From Stenocarpella maydis (taxonomy: Eukaryota > Ascomycota > Sordariomycetes > Diaporthales > Diaporthaceae): 64,000 nucleotides of DNA. Positions 24,587 through 34,998 of this stretch are shown here, in pieces. Location: contig NQMI01000073.1 of assembly GCA_002270565.1 (NCBI GenBank), forward strand, positions 159,549 through 223,548. Reading direction: 5' to 3'. Within the stretch, counting starts at the first letter, position 1. Each line of letters starts with the position of its first letter. The position numbers were made by a program, and so were the translations under genes. Under the pieces are notes generated by a model that was given only the letters and a program-made list of their open reading frames with translations, did no database searches and was not told where the DNA came from.

Positions 24587-26094
24587 TCACTCGTCATCGC
24601 TATCTCCACCCTCCTCCTCCTCCTCCTGAGGCTCATCCTCGCTCTCCTCACGCCTCCGGGCGGGGTTCATGCAAATGTCGCAAGTGATCCTGTTCTGTGT
24701 GTCGTGGGTGCCAGCGCTCAGCCTGCGCCTTCGCCGCGGCCCTGGGCTCAGTCCTCGCGCGAAAGCTCCACGCTCGCTTCCGTCCTGCTGCAGCGCGATG
24801 AACACCCCCGGGGGGTCGCCGACCGCACCACCCTGAAGTCCTTGACTAAGTGTCCAAGACGCCCTACCTGCGCCAGCAACCTCGCCCGCGGCAGGGGCGC
24901 GGCCTTGCCCTCGGGGGCCTCCCCCCGCACCAGGTCCTCCGCCTTGGTCGAGAAGAACAGCACCCTCCCGTCCTCGGTCGACACCGCAAAGACCGAGCCC
25001 TCGGGCTCGCCTCCGGGGAGGGCGACGTAGCCGAGCTCATGGACCTTTGTCCTCGCGTCCGGCATGACCCTGCACCGGACCTTGCTGTCCATGCCGAAGA
25101 CGAGCACGTCGCGGTCGAAGCCGACGGCGAACTCGTCTCCCGAGCCGGCGCTGGAGCCCCAGACGACCCTCCGACCCTCGCCGGTCGAGTGCCTCCCCTC
25201 GCCAATCTCGTGCAGCACGGCGCGGCCAAAATCGAGGACGCCGGCCTTCTTGCCCGTGACGAGGTTCCACAGGCGCATGCAGCGCTCGCCCTTGCTGACG
25301 CTGATCATGACCTTCATGCTGGGGTGCACGGCAAAGTCGTTGATGCCGCTCGGGGTGCCGCCCATCGGGGCGGTGTCGCCGCTGGGGCGGCCCGACACGG
25401 CCGGGACGGGCGCCCTGATGGTGGACAGCAGGCTCCAGTCGCGCACGCGCGTGACGGCGATGGTGGAGTCCTCGGAGCTGGACAGCAGCTTGGAGCGGGT
25501 GGGGAAGGAGAGGCGGGTGACGGTGCTCGAGTGGTGCATGAGGGTGCCCAGCTCCCTGTTCTTGGTGTTCTCGAGGATGGGCCGCCGCGCGATGGCCGAG
25601 AGGAGCTCCTGGTCCGGCGAGGCCTTGGCGGACGGCGGGTGGGCCGACAGGTTGTAGATGTTGATGCGCTCGTCGGTGCTGCCGGTGGCGAGCATGACCT
25701 TTTGCGACTGGCCCGGCGCGGGGGCGCTCGGCGGGGAAAGGGCGAGGCATCGGATGGCCGAGGTGTGGGCGTTGAAGAGGAAGGAGTCGGCAAAGGCTGC
25801 CTGGGAGTCGGGCTGGACGGTGGCTGTGACACCGTGCAGGACGCGATCGTAGGACCCCGCTATTATTTGGATCGTTATGGGCGAGCCTGTGCGTTTTGAC
25901 GCTGTCCCGTCGGCGGGTGTGGTGGTGGTGGTGGTGGTGGTGGTGGCTTCTTTGGCGGGCTTGGGTGTCTTGATTTTCTTTGGCTGTGCCGGCTTTGACT
26001 GCAGGGAGCCATTGCTGGGCTTTAGTTTTTTTGTTCCCTGTCGCTTTTGAGCGGGCTCGCTCTCTGCCGTTGTTTGGCGCTTCCTCTTGGCCAT
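24587..26094 (-). CDS. Mak11/PAK1IP1-like WD40 ribosome-biogenesis protein, apparent frameshift near the C-terminus
   Basis: WD40 protein of the pre-60S particle (yeast Mak11, human PAK1IP1). Start chosen at 26094 (MAKRKRQTTAESEPAQKRQG), giving a basic, NLS-like N-terminus with a short poly-Thr run; an in-frame ATG at 26364 would add 90 unrelated residues. WD repeats are visible: FNAHTSAIRCLALSP, LATGSTDERINIYNL, HHSSTVTRLSFP, LLSSSEDSTIAVTRVRDW, GINDFAVHPSMKVMISVSKG, CMRLWNLVTGKKAGVLDF, then VKDFRVVRS. The reading frame then leaves the family. It runs to a stop at 24748, while the family-like C-terminus (VFIALQQDGS, then THDTQNRITC and an acidic Glu/Asp tail) lies one frame over and stops at 24587. 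The change is at the C5G6 run 24805-24815 (plus strand). The span annotated includes both frames. Confidence 0.8.
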
Positions 26095-27369
26095 TTCGTG
26101 AGTGTTTTGGGAAGCTGTTATAGGGGGTTTCTGGCCGACGATAGCATGTGTGCATTGTGGTTGAAGATGGGAAGCTCTCGCAGACTTTTTAGTGGGCCCC
26201 TCCGAGATCCGGCAGGCAGAGATGATCTTCACAGGGGCTAGGCTTTCTAACGCCGACCAAGACCCTGCCCTGGTATAAGCAGCATGCCTAAAACTGAGCT
26301 TATTCTGCAACAACAAGGTCATGTTGATATACTGTGTATATTCAAGACTGAACCTGAATTCCATGCCGTGAGTTGCATTCGAGGGCTACACCAGCGGCTT
26401 CCCATATCGCGCAGAATATCAGGTCAGTACTGCATATAATGGGCAAGCCAAGAATGGCGCAGCATCCGTCTCGCACCGCCAGCCACATACTCACTGTCTG
26501 TTGGAAACAAAACCCCGCCACCCCCAATGAGCAGGCGTCCAAAGTCGGACCCTTTTGAGGGCAGGTCATGAACGCACACGCCTCCCGAGATGCATAATAG
26601 AGGCCGGAGCTTGGCTGCAGGAGTCCACTGCAATACAGCCATACACGCCCACGCCAAAACTGACCAAAAAGAAACAGAACAGAACACCATGCTGCTCTAT
26701 CTGCTTGCGCAGCTGTGAGGCGGGACTGACGAGATGCTAGCGATGGCTTTCCTATATAATAAGGAGGTCGTGATAAGACTCTCTGTCCGGTGACATGGAA
26801 TCCACCATCGCCCGGAAGCAACCACATGCAGTCCGCCGCCAGCACGCAACTGTCGATCAGCGAGAAGCCACGCAGGTACAGATGATAAGCGGGAAGCAAG
26901 GCTCCGCAGCTGCATTGTACTTCAGTAGCTCGTGCATGTTCCGGGCCAATCGAGAGCCCTGGCGCAATCCTGGTTATGCAGTTGGGGCGTCCCCGGATGG
27001 CACCGACGGGGCGAAAAGAAGCTTGGCGCCAGGGAGGACTACTCAAGCGACGCTGGAGAATTGGCTTGGCGACGCGTTTCCATACCACGTACAGAAGGTG
27101 CTACGTTAATGCTTGCGCTCTGTTTGACTGTCGTGATAAGGCACCATGGTGGGTGAGCAATACTGGAAGGGGCCGCGGGCTTTTGCGTCACTGGTGTGTT
27201 GCTCCACGAATATATATACTTGTATATATTCGTGGAGGACGCCGGGCACCTGGATTTCACCCGACTGCTATGGGCGTCCACGTCGTCCACTCGTTTGCGA
27301 TTTCCTGGCGAGTTTGGCATCCCATCTTCTTGTGCTGCTTGTCAATACCTAAAAGTCATCACCGGAACA
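26095..27369. other. Divergent spacer between Mak11-like and aminopeptidase genes
   Basis: 1.3 kb of upstream DNA for both genes. A minus-strand open frame at 26342-27088 (248 codons) has no domain, an odd Cys/Trp-rich composition and no partner exons, so it is not called. A long perfect palindrome lies at 27202-27237. Confidence 0.6.
27202..27237. promoter_or_regulatory. 36-nt perfect inverted repeat upstream of the aminopeptidase
   Basis: Fifteen-base arms CTCCACGAATATATA and TATATATTCGTGGAG are perfect complements around a TACTTG loop, 132 bp before the ATG at 27370. It could be a TATA-containing core promoter within a dyad, a regulator operator, or a cruciform/hairpin in the leader. Confidence 0.65.
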
Positions 27370-29065
27370 ATGAGGCCGTCAACGGAGCTGCTGGCCCTCG
27401 TGTCGGCTGCCATACTCGTACCGGCTCATGGCTCGCCGTCTTTAACCAAGAGATATGCCGTCCCAGGAAAACTGGTAGATGATGTAGGTCAGGTCTCAGC
27501 CATCGCCAGCGGTTGCCAGGATACTGAGGTTTTCGCTACAGCAAGCTCTGCAGGACGCTGTCACAATCGAGGGTCTTCTTGGTCACGCTCAAGATCTCGA
27601 GGACATTGCGTATGCAACGGAGGGCCTCAACCGCGTTGTTGGTAGCGAGGGACACAACAATACCATCAAGTATCTGGTTGAGCAGCTTGAGGCGCTTGAT
27701 GGCTATTACAAGGTCGAGTTGGACCCATTCCAGTACACGCTGCAGGAAGGGTTGTCCAACTTCTCAGTCAATGGCATTGACTACAACTCGGCCGGTCTTG
27801 AATACTCCGCCGAGATCAACGTAGAGGGCGTTCCCCTTGCCCCAGTCGCAAACCTGGGATGCAGCGCAGTAAGTTGGCGAGCCGAGGGAGGTGGACTGAT
27901 TCGAGAACAACGCTGACACCCATCGCAGGAAGACTTCCCAGCCGAAGCTTCAGGAGCCATTGCTCTGATCTCGAGAGGCACCTGCACTTTTGCTGACAAG
28001 TCCTACCTCGCAGCCCGGGCTGGGGCGGTGGCGGCTGTCATCTACAATAATGTCGATGGTTTGTTTGCATCCGGCACGCTCGGAGGAGAGAATGCGTCGC
28101 TTGTTGCTACCGCTGCGGTGTCACGGGCGGACGGTCTTGCTCTAGCTGCGGCGTACAGCAATACCACTCTGGCTGGCGACCTGGAAATTGTGACGGCGTA
28201 CAACACCATCTACAGGTATGTCGGACGAGCTCTCTGTGGCAGAAGAATCCGACGGTGTAACTGACTTTGTGCCTGAAGTAACAACGTGATCGCAACTACT
28301 GCTAACACTAACTCATCTGATGTCCTGTTCCTGGGTGCCCATTCCGACTCCGTTGAAGCTGGTCCCGGCATCAATGACAATGGTAGTGGTTCCTCGGGGA
28401 TCCTCGAAGTTGCCATTCAGCTGGCCAAGGGAGGCTGGAGCACCGTCCCCACCGTTCGCTTCGGCTGGTGGACTGCCGAAGAGGAAGGCCTGCTCGGAGC
28501 AGAGTCCTATGTCGCCAAGGCATCTGCTGCCGAGCTTGCCCGCATCAGGCTGTACCTCAACTTCGACATGATCGCCTCGCCCAATTTCAAGCTGGGGGTC
28601 TATGACGGCGATGGAAGCGAGTTCGGGCTGTCGGGTCCCGCTGGATCAGACATGACCGAGGCATTGTTTGAAGATTGGTTCGACAGCATTGGCCAGAACC
28701 ATTCTGCTTCCGAGTTCAACGGCCGCAGTGATTACGGACCCTTCCTAGATGCGGGTATCCCATCTGGTGGGCTGGATACGGGGGCGGACGACATCAAGAC
28801 AGAGCAGGACGTTGAGCACTTTGGTGGCACCGCCGGCATCCAGGCTGACCCCAACTACCACTCGGCTGCGGACAATGTGACCAACCTCGCGCTCGATGCG
28901 TTCGAGATTATGGGCAAGGGAATTGCCCACGCGGTGGCGTTTTATGGTGCCAATGGCTTTGCCGGATACCCGCAGAGGAACTCGACTTTGAAGAGCCGGG
29001 GCTTGGTTGAGCCCAGGCCTAGACAGACCGATTTGCACCCTCGACGACGCAAGTCCCAATCCTAG
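27370..29065 (+). CDS. Secreted M28 family metallo-aminopeptidase (Lap2/aminopeptidase Y-like)
   Basis: Four exons: 27370-27483, 27542-27868, 27929-28215 and 28279-29065; 504 aa. A signal peptide is evident (MRPSTELLALVSAAILVPAHG), then a short pro-segment. A protease-associated domain follows (about 130-240; IALISRGTCTFADKSYLAARAGA). The M28 catalytic domain holds the zinc ligands and catalytic residues: H264 and D266 in GAHSDS, D276 in GPGINDNGSG, E310/E311 in AEEEGLLG, D339 in LNFDM, H437 in YHSAADN. All are present, so it is predicted to be active. It would act outside the cell on peptides from degraded protein. The C-terminus is basic (RPRQTDLHPRRRKSQS), which is unusual for the secreted form. 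The last intron uses an AAG acceptor after an AACTGACT branch-like site. Confidence 0.9.
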
Positions 29066-29394
29066 CGGGGCTGGTCCAGCTACTGCTTGAATCCATATGA
29101 TGGGCACACATTAGAATTTAAATTGGAAGCAAACTTAACATACAAAACAAACCAAAAAATCCTGTCCGTATAATATCTCGAGACTAGTGGTTGTGTTGGC
29201 TTGGCATGAGCCGAGGGCCAGCTGGGGCCAGCTGAGAGCGGGCCGCCAGAGCCTTTGCCGATAAGATAAGAATTTTCCGGACTGACATCAAATTGCTGAG
29301 AGCCGGTCGAGTCAACCGGCGACACAACCTGTTACTCCCTGTCGGCTTTGGGGCTCGTAGGCTTAGTGAAGATGGCAGCCTAGCACGACGGGCA
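29066..29394. promoter_or_regulatory. Tandem spacer: aminopeptidase 3' end and tRNase Z promoter
   Basis: 329 bp between two plus-strand genes. The frame leading into tRNase Z is open back to about 29293, but there is no ATG before 29395. Confidence 0.5.
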
Positions 29395-32211
29395 ATGTTG
29401 ACTTCTTTGGCTCTGCGCAATAGCAATCCGTGCTCCAGGGCGCTGCCACGTTGTTACTCGACCCTATCGCGTCGCTCTCGGTCGCATAGCAGAGCCGGCG
29501 CATACACCTCTAGCAAAGCAACGGGCACACCCAGCTTATCCGGCTCAGACGTCCGTATTCTCGACCTGCCTACTGCGTACTCAAAGAGCCTTGAGGTCCG
29601 TGGCCAGGGGCGACCACACAAGCTCCTGCTGTACCGTGCAAAACACCAGGCGCTGTCATCCACGGCCCTTGTTGCCGACCAGCCCGGTGGCTTCTTCCAT
29701 CACCCAATGCTCAGCTACGTTCAGATCGTATCCACGCCCACGGCCGACACGCCGGGGGCGTGCGTCGTTCTTCATTTCGATAACCGGCGGTACATATTTG
29801 GCCACATCTCCGAGGGCACGCAGCGGGTGATGACCCAGCGCAAGGTCGGCGTCAGCAAGCTGGACGAGCTATTTCTCAGCGGACCGGTCACATGGAGGAC
29901 CACTGGTGGTCTCTTGGGCATGGTTCTCACCATTGCTGACGTCGTAGCCTTGCGCGGGGTGCCGGACGGGAATGCAAAGAAACAAAAAAAGAAGAAAGAC
30001 CAGGGGCTGCCGACCATCCCGAGCCTGAAAATACATGGCTCCGAAAATATCATGCAGGTTCTCGCCACCGCTCGGCGTTTCATTTTTCGAAAAGGCCTTC
30101 CCCTGGTCCTCCACGAAATACCCCATAAGCCTGCGCAGGAAAACCCGGAACAGAGGGCCCCCGATTTCGAGGACGCCAACATAAGGGTCTGGTCTGTGTC
30201 GATTAAACCAGACGGGCGGCCCAAGTCGCAGGGCCGTAAGAGAAGCCACGACGATATGCTGGCAGATGAGCACGGCGGGTCGGGGGAGAAGAAGCTCGAC
30301 AATCAGCAGGTGGAGGCGAACCGCAGCATCGTCAAGTCTGTCGTCGACCACATGTTCGACTCGAACTGGGAGCTCGACGCGCTCGTGGAGACGACATTGC
30401 ACAAGGCGAAGCTTCCAGCCAAGATCTTCGTAAGGGGGCCGGACGGCAAGATCACGAATTATGAGGGGCCGATGCCGGGCGATCCTGGCCCTGTCCCAGA
30501 CATACCGGTGTTCACCCGTACTCCATGGCCCGCAACCAAGATAACACAATTGCCTCCCACATCACCCTCGAATCAGTCCTTGTCCTACATCGTCCTCCAG
30601 CAACCTCGAAGGGGCAAGTTCAAGGTCCAGGAAGCTCTCCGGCTCGGAGTGGCCAAGCCTGACTTCTCGAAGCTAACCGCCGGCCAGACGGTGAAGGGTG
30701 CGGGTGGAATAGATGTGACCCCAGAGATGTGTGTCGAGGACACTATCGAAGGCCGTGGATTTGCTGTGATTGACCTTCCAGACCTGTCCTACGTAGAGCC
30801 ATTCTTGGCCCGGCCGGAATGGACCACGGAGTCGCTCGTGAAGAACATCGATGTCATGTATTGGATACTGGGGCCCAGTGTCGCCCAAGACCAACGGATA
30901 CAAGACTTCATGAAGACCCGCCAGGCAACCAGACACAATGTCTTGTCACCAGACGTCAGTCCCAACTACATCTCCATGGAGGGCGCAGCGGGTAACTCTA
31001 TCAAGTCTCACCAGATAGACCCTGATAGGTTCCCCCTGCCCATATACAGCAATAAGAGCGAGGCTGGAAAGTCAGATATCTATGTGGCACCAAGCGCAGG
31101 TGCCAAGGTGCAGCTGGCACCGCGCGTAATATTCCAAGATGAGGAATCGTTGCCGCCGATGGACACAGTGGGTCCTGCCAGGAGCATGGACAAGCAGGTC
31201 AAAAAGCTGGCGGATGAAGCAAGGGCAAAACTTTCAGACCCTACCTTCCTGGACGAGATTGAGGAATCTGAGCAGGATATTCCAAACCGCGACACTGAGG
31301 TCATCACCCTCGGTACAGGATCCGCACTCCCGTCAAAGTATCGCAACGTCTCCGCGACCATGATCCGAGTGCCCGGCTATGGCACATACCTCTTCGACTG
31401 TGGTGAAAACACCCTGGGCCAGCTCCGCCGCATGTACGGCTACGAGGGCACAGACGAGCTCCTCCGCGACCTCAAGGTGATCTGGATCAGCCACCTGCAC
31501 GCGGACCACCACCTGGGCACGGCCAGTCTCATCAAGGCCTGGAGGGACGCCACTGAGGCTTCGCGGAGCCGGATGGGTGTTGCATCCCACGTGAACATGC
31601 TTGACTGGCTGCGCGAGTACGCCGACATCGAGGACTATGGCTTCGACCGCCTGCGCCTGATCGAGATCGCGGGTCATGGCAAGGCAGGTTCGAAGCAGCA
31701 CCCCTTCGTCTGCAACCAGACGTTCGCGCGCGAGCTAGGCATCACGCGGATCGATGCCGTGCGCGTCGAGCACTGCCATGGCGCGCTGGCATGTGTGTTT
31801 ACGTGGCCCTCGGGCCTGAGGATCGCATACAGCGGCGACTGCCGGCCGTCGGCCGCGTTCGCCGAGATAGGGAGGGACTGCACGCTGCTGATCCACGAGT
31901 CGACACTGGACGACGAGCTGAGGGATGACGCGCTGGCCAAGAAGCACTGCACTATGAGCGAGGCCCTCGGCGTGGCCATGGAGATGAAGGCCAGGAGGGT
32001 GATGCTGACGCATTTCTCGCAGAGGTACCCCAAGATTGCGAACACGTCTACAGGTGGCGACGGAGACCCCGTGAAAGACCAGGTTGTTCTTATGGCCTTC
32101 GACCAGATGTGTGTCAAGCTGGGGGATTTCAAGAAGGCCAGGCTTTTCCTGCCCGCGCTCAGGAAGCTCTACGAGGAGGCTCCAGATGACGAGCCCCCGA
32201 GGCTGGACTAG
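29395..32211 (+). CDS. Long-form tRNase Z (tRNA 3' endonuclease, Trz1/ELAC2-like)
   Basis: A single exon of 938 aa. Removes 3' trailers from precursor tRNAs in nucleus and mitochondria. Start taken at the first ATG, 29395; the N-terminus (MLTSLALRNSNPCSRALPRC, then many Arg/Ser) is a typical mitochondrial targeting sequence. Long tRNases Z have a degenerate N-terminal metallo-beta-lactamase half (RILDLPTAYSKS ... ADQPGGFFHHPMLSYVQIV ... IFGHISEGTQRVMTQ) and an active C-terminal half. In the latter I see ITLGTGSALPSKYRNVSATM, the zinc motif SHLHADHHLG (H700, H702, D704, H705), VEHCHGALACVF, YSGDCRPS, HEST at 834 and LTHFSQRYPK at 873. All active-site motifs are intact. A Lys-rich insert (NAKKQKKKKDQG) sits in the N-terminal half. 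Confidence 0.94.
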   Translation: MLTSLALRNSNPCSRALPRCYSTLSRRSRSHSRAGAYTSSKATGTPSLSGSDVRILDLPTAYSKSLEVRGQGRPHKLLLYRAKHQALSSTALVADQPGGFFHHPMLSYVQIVSTPTADTPGACVVLHFDNRRYIFGHISEGTQRVMTQRKVGVSKLDELFLSGPVTWRTTGGLLGMVLTIADVVALRGVPDGNAKKQKKKKDQGLPTIPSLKIHGSENIMQVLATARRFIFRKGLPLVLHEIPHKPAQENPEQRAPDFEDANIRVWSVSIKPDGRPKSQGRKRSHDDMLADEHGGSGEKKLDNQQVEANRSIVKSVVDHMFDSNWELDALVETTLHKAKLPAKIFVRGPDGKITNYEGPMPGDPGPVPDIPVFTRTPWPATKITQLPPTSPSNQSLSYIVLQQPRRGKFKVQEALRLGVAKPDFSKLTAGQTVKGAGGIDVTPEMCVEDTIEGRGFAVIDLPDLSYVEPFLARPEWTTESLVKNIDVMYWILGPSVAQDQRIQDFMKTRQATRHNVLSPDVSPNYISMEGAAGNSIKSHQIDPDRFPLPIYSNKSEAGKSDIYVAPSAGAKVQLAPRVIFQDEESLPPMDTVGPARSMDKQVKKLADEARAKLSDPTFLDEIEESEQDIPNRDTEVITLGTGSALPSKYRNVSATMIRVPGYGTYLFDCGENTLGQLRRMYGYEGTDELLRDLKVIWISHLHADHHLGTASLIKAWRDATEASRSRMGVASHVNMLDWLREYADIEDYGFDRLRLIEIAGHGKAGSKQHPFVCNQTFARELGITRIDAVRVEHCHGALACVFTWPSGLRIAYSGDCRPSAAFAEIGRDCTLLIHESTLDDELRDDALAKKHCTMSEALGVAMEMKARRVMLTHFSQRYPKIANTSTGGDGDPVKDQVVLMAFDQMCVKLGDFKKARLFLPALRKLYEEAPDDEPPRLD

Positions 32212-32585
32212 GTTGGAATCTGTGCCAGACAACAACTCGGCTCATACTGCATGTGAGCACAGCTGGACACCCTCTAGAACATACACATTGATAGGAAATA
32301 GCAAGAGATGAGAGACTACCTACTCAACTCAACCCAACAAGAACTAGAATCAAAAATCAAGGAAACAGGTCGCAAATCCCCATCGGGCGGGCCCTTGATG
32401 TTCTCCCCGCGCGATATGTCATTTCTCTGAACATACAAATCTATGTGAAGCTGGCTGAGATAGACGTCAAAATCAAGATGGGCCAGCAGTAAATTATTCT
32501 GTCGGCGAATGCAAAGCGACTGGACGCCAAGAACTTTCCTGGGTAGAGATTTCAACCTTGGTATTAGAAATTGTTCAAATTTCAA

Positions 32586-32617
<32 letters not shown>

Positions 32618-32724
32618 AACAAAGCGAACAGTGTGTGGCAAGAGACACAAGTAACAAAACAAAGGACATACAGCACTGGATAGGGGGAACCAAAACATCG
32701 ACTCACCCCGTCCGACTGTCACAC
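32212..32724. other. Convergent 3' spacer with (TA)n(TG)n microsatellite
   Basis: Between the tRNase Z and poly-Asp genes. A run of TA repeats passing into TG repeats lies at about 32586-32618. No coding sign. Confidence 0.6.
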
Positions 32725-33575
32725 TCACGGTGATTCTGGCATGAATATGCCCGCAAACCGTCCGCCGCCGGGCCGGGTCGCGCGTGACCTCCGCCCCTCG
32801 TCCATCTGGGCAGTCTCGCGGCTGTTGACGATAGCCGCCCGCATGTCCTCGGCGTCGTCATCGTCGTCGTCGTCGCTCTCGACCTCAAACTCCTGCATCC
32901 GTCTCGCGAGCGCTGCATCTGCCTCGATCTGCTCCTGCCGGGCACGTCGGTCCTGGGCGATGTTGCTGCTGGCGGCGGCGCCGGGCAGCCGGGGCGGCGG
33001 GTCGTAGAACCTCCAGACCGCAGAGATGCTGTCGTCCGGCGTCAGCGTCGCCGTCGGCGCGACGGTGGGCGGGCCATCACCGTCGTCGTTGAGCTGGTCG
33101 AGGCCCGCCTGGAACTCCCGGCTCGATTGCGGCCTGCTGTCGTCTGCGCGAGGGCCTGGCCATGCGGTGCCGGCCGTGGGGCCCGTGACGGCCGAGTCTG
33201 CGGCCCGCCGGCTGGTGTTGGCGTAGCTCAACGCGGGATACTCTGCTGTCGTTGCCTGCGGCCGCTGCTCACACCTGCTGCTGCTGCCCGCACGGCTGGG
33301 GGTCCGGCGAGGCGGGCGTCCCACGGCGATGTCTGAAGGGGCGGGGCGCGGGTGGGCAGCCGTAGGGGCGTCGTTGGAGTAGGCGCTGGAGGGAGTCGTG
33401 CACGAGGGGGCCAGCGCCGAGGGCTCTGGCACCGCTGGCAGAACCTCAACCTGGGCCGGCCGGACCCGCCTGGGGTTGGGAGCTGGCTGCGTAACAACCG
33501 TGTGAGCTGAGCGAACTGTGGCGTCGGTCCACTCGCTCGCCTGTGATTTCGCAGGGCTGGCAGCGCCCGGGACGG

Positions 33576-33625
<50 letters not shown>

Positions 33626-34998
33626 TCGTCGTCATCGTCGTCTCCTCCATCGCATGGGCTAACGTTCCTAGAAAACCTGAGGGGACCCGGGACGGCCGAC
33701 GCGGCCACCTGACTCTTCGCCCAGCTGCTCTCCATGCCCGCCGCGTTTTGACGGAAGGCTGGGTGCTGGCTGCCCACGTTCGTGGCCGGCCCGGCGATGT
33801 CGGTGAAGCTGTCGTACCAACCCTGGAGGCGGTCCTGCTGCTTGTATGCGGCGCCCGTATCTGCCTCGTCGAATTCGTCACGGTAGTCGTCGAGCTGCTC
33901 GGCCTCGTCCTGCTGGTGCGTGTTCGAGTTATCATCTACTGGCGAGGGGAGGTCACTACAGGTGCCCTGAATCCAGGACGCAACTCTCAAGTCGTTGGGA
34001 GCCGACGGGGCCGTGGAAATAGATGTCGGGGCAGTGTATGGGGAAGACTTACCTTGATGCCCTCCAGGTTTCCTGGACTCCTTTCCAAACATCTCGTCCA
34101 GCTTCCTGTCATTCTCTCCGCGCTTGACTCTCAACTGGCTGGCCGTTAGGTGCTGCCCCTCGAGGCCACGCTCCAGGCGGGCGAGCTCCCTCATCCTCTT
34201 GTCATGCGGGGTGCGATGGCGACCATGGCCGCTCTTGTGTCCCATGAGCCTCTTCCTGATGTTGCGCACATCCTTCGCCATCCTCGTGCTCTCTAACCAA
34301 AGCCTGTCGGTGTTCTCCTCGCCGAAGCGCTTGATCCATGCCTCTACCAGGGGAATAAGGACCGGGCGTCGGCGCTTGTGGGACCGGCCATACATCATGG
34401 CACGCAGATCACAAAGAGCCTGGGCCGTGGCGCCGATGCAGCTGCAGATGCAAGCCTCGCAGTCGTTCTCCATGCGCAGCATTGCCAGCCCGGGCGGGTA
34501 GTTGTCGCCCACGATCCTGGAGAAGACGTCCGGCCCGGTCCACAGGGAGAGCATACTGTTCATCCTGTCTACGTAGTCCTGCACCTCGCCCAGGGATGTC
34601 TTGAGCTTGACGGCATGCTTGGTTGGGTTCTCGAGGAACTTCCTCACCGGGTCAAGGCGGTGGGTCACCTCCTCCGAGATCAACAAGAATACCCTGTGTA
34701 TTACCCACGGGTTCAGGCCCTTGTGGGCGGCGCAGAGTACTGCGCACTGCGGGACGAGATCCTCGATGGTCAAATTCAGCTTCTTGTTAGTGTACATAGA
34801 CAGCCTAGCCAGCCAGTCGTGGGGACGCTGAAGAGTCTTGGGCAACTGGGAGACCTTCTCGGCCTGACGGTCGAGCCACTGGTCTGAAGGACGTCCATCT
34901 GTATAATGTCGGGCTATGGGCGGAAGGCAGAGGAGCCGCACGAGGAGGCCCATGTCCTTGGGGGTCATGTCGGAGATGTGGCGATAGCGCTTGACCAT
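32725..34998 (-). CDS. Hypothetical protein with conserved-looking helical N-half and poly-Asp tract
   Basis: 757 codons in one frame; I do not recognise the family. Residues 1-270 look structured (MVKRYRHISDMTPKDMGLLV ... PHDWLARLSMYTNKKLNLTI ... NPWVIHRVFLLISEEVTHRL) and include a Cys pair in NDCEACICSCIGATAQALC. Then comes a basic linker (RKRLMGHKSGHGRHRTPHDK) and a long disordered Pro/Ser/Ala tail with a run of about 23 Asp. Near the C-terminus, DAALARRMQEFEVESDDDDD resembles a ubiquitin-interacting motif followed by acid residues. A strong donor AAG|GTAAGT at 34052 and an acceptor CGCCAG at about 33939 define a possible 114-nt intron that is stop-free and in frame, so two isoforms or one are possible. 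The TGA stop overlaps a GTGAGT. Confidence 0.6.
33579..33648. repeat. (GTC)n trinucleotide repeat coding for poly-Asp
   Basis: About 23 codons of GAC/GAT on the minus strand, nearly all GAC, which indicates expansion by slippage rather than selection on single codons. Confidence 0.9.

Noticed and set aside
24850..25899. 349-codon plus-strand and 372-codon minus-strand frames over the WD40 gene
   Set aside because: Shadows of the Mak11-like gene, which has clear WD40 repeats in the chosen frame.
26940..27010. tRNA-like A-box sequence (TGGCGCAAT)
   Set aside because: No B-box within the right distance and no cloverleaf stems could be formed by eye.
26342..27088. 248-codon minus-strand open frame upstream of the aminopeptidase
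   Set aside because: Unusual Cys/Trp/Arg composition, overlaps two promoters, no recognisable motif; most likely chance in GC-rich DNA.
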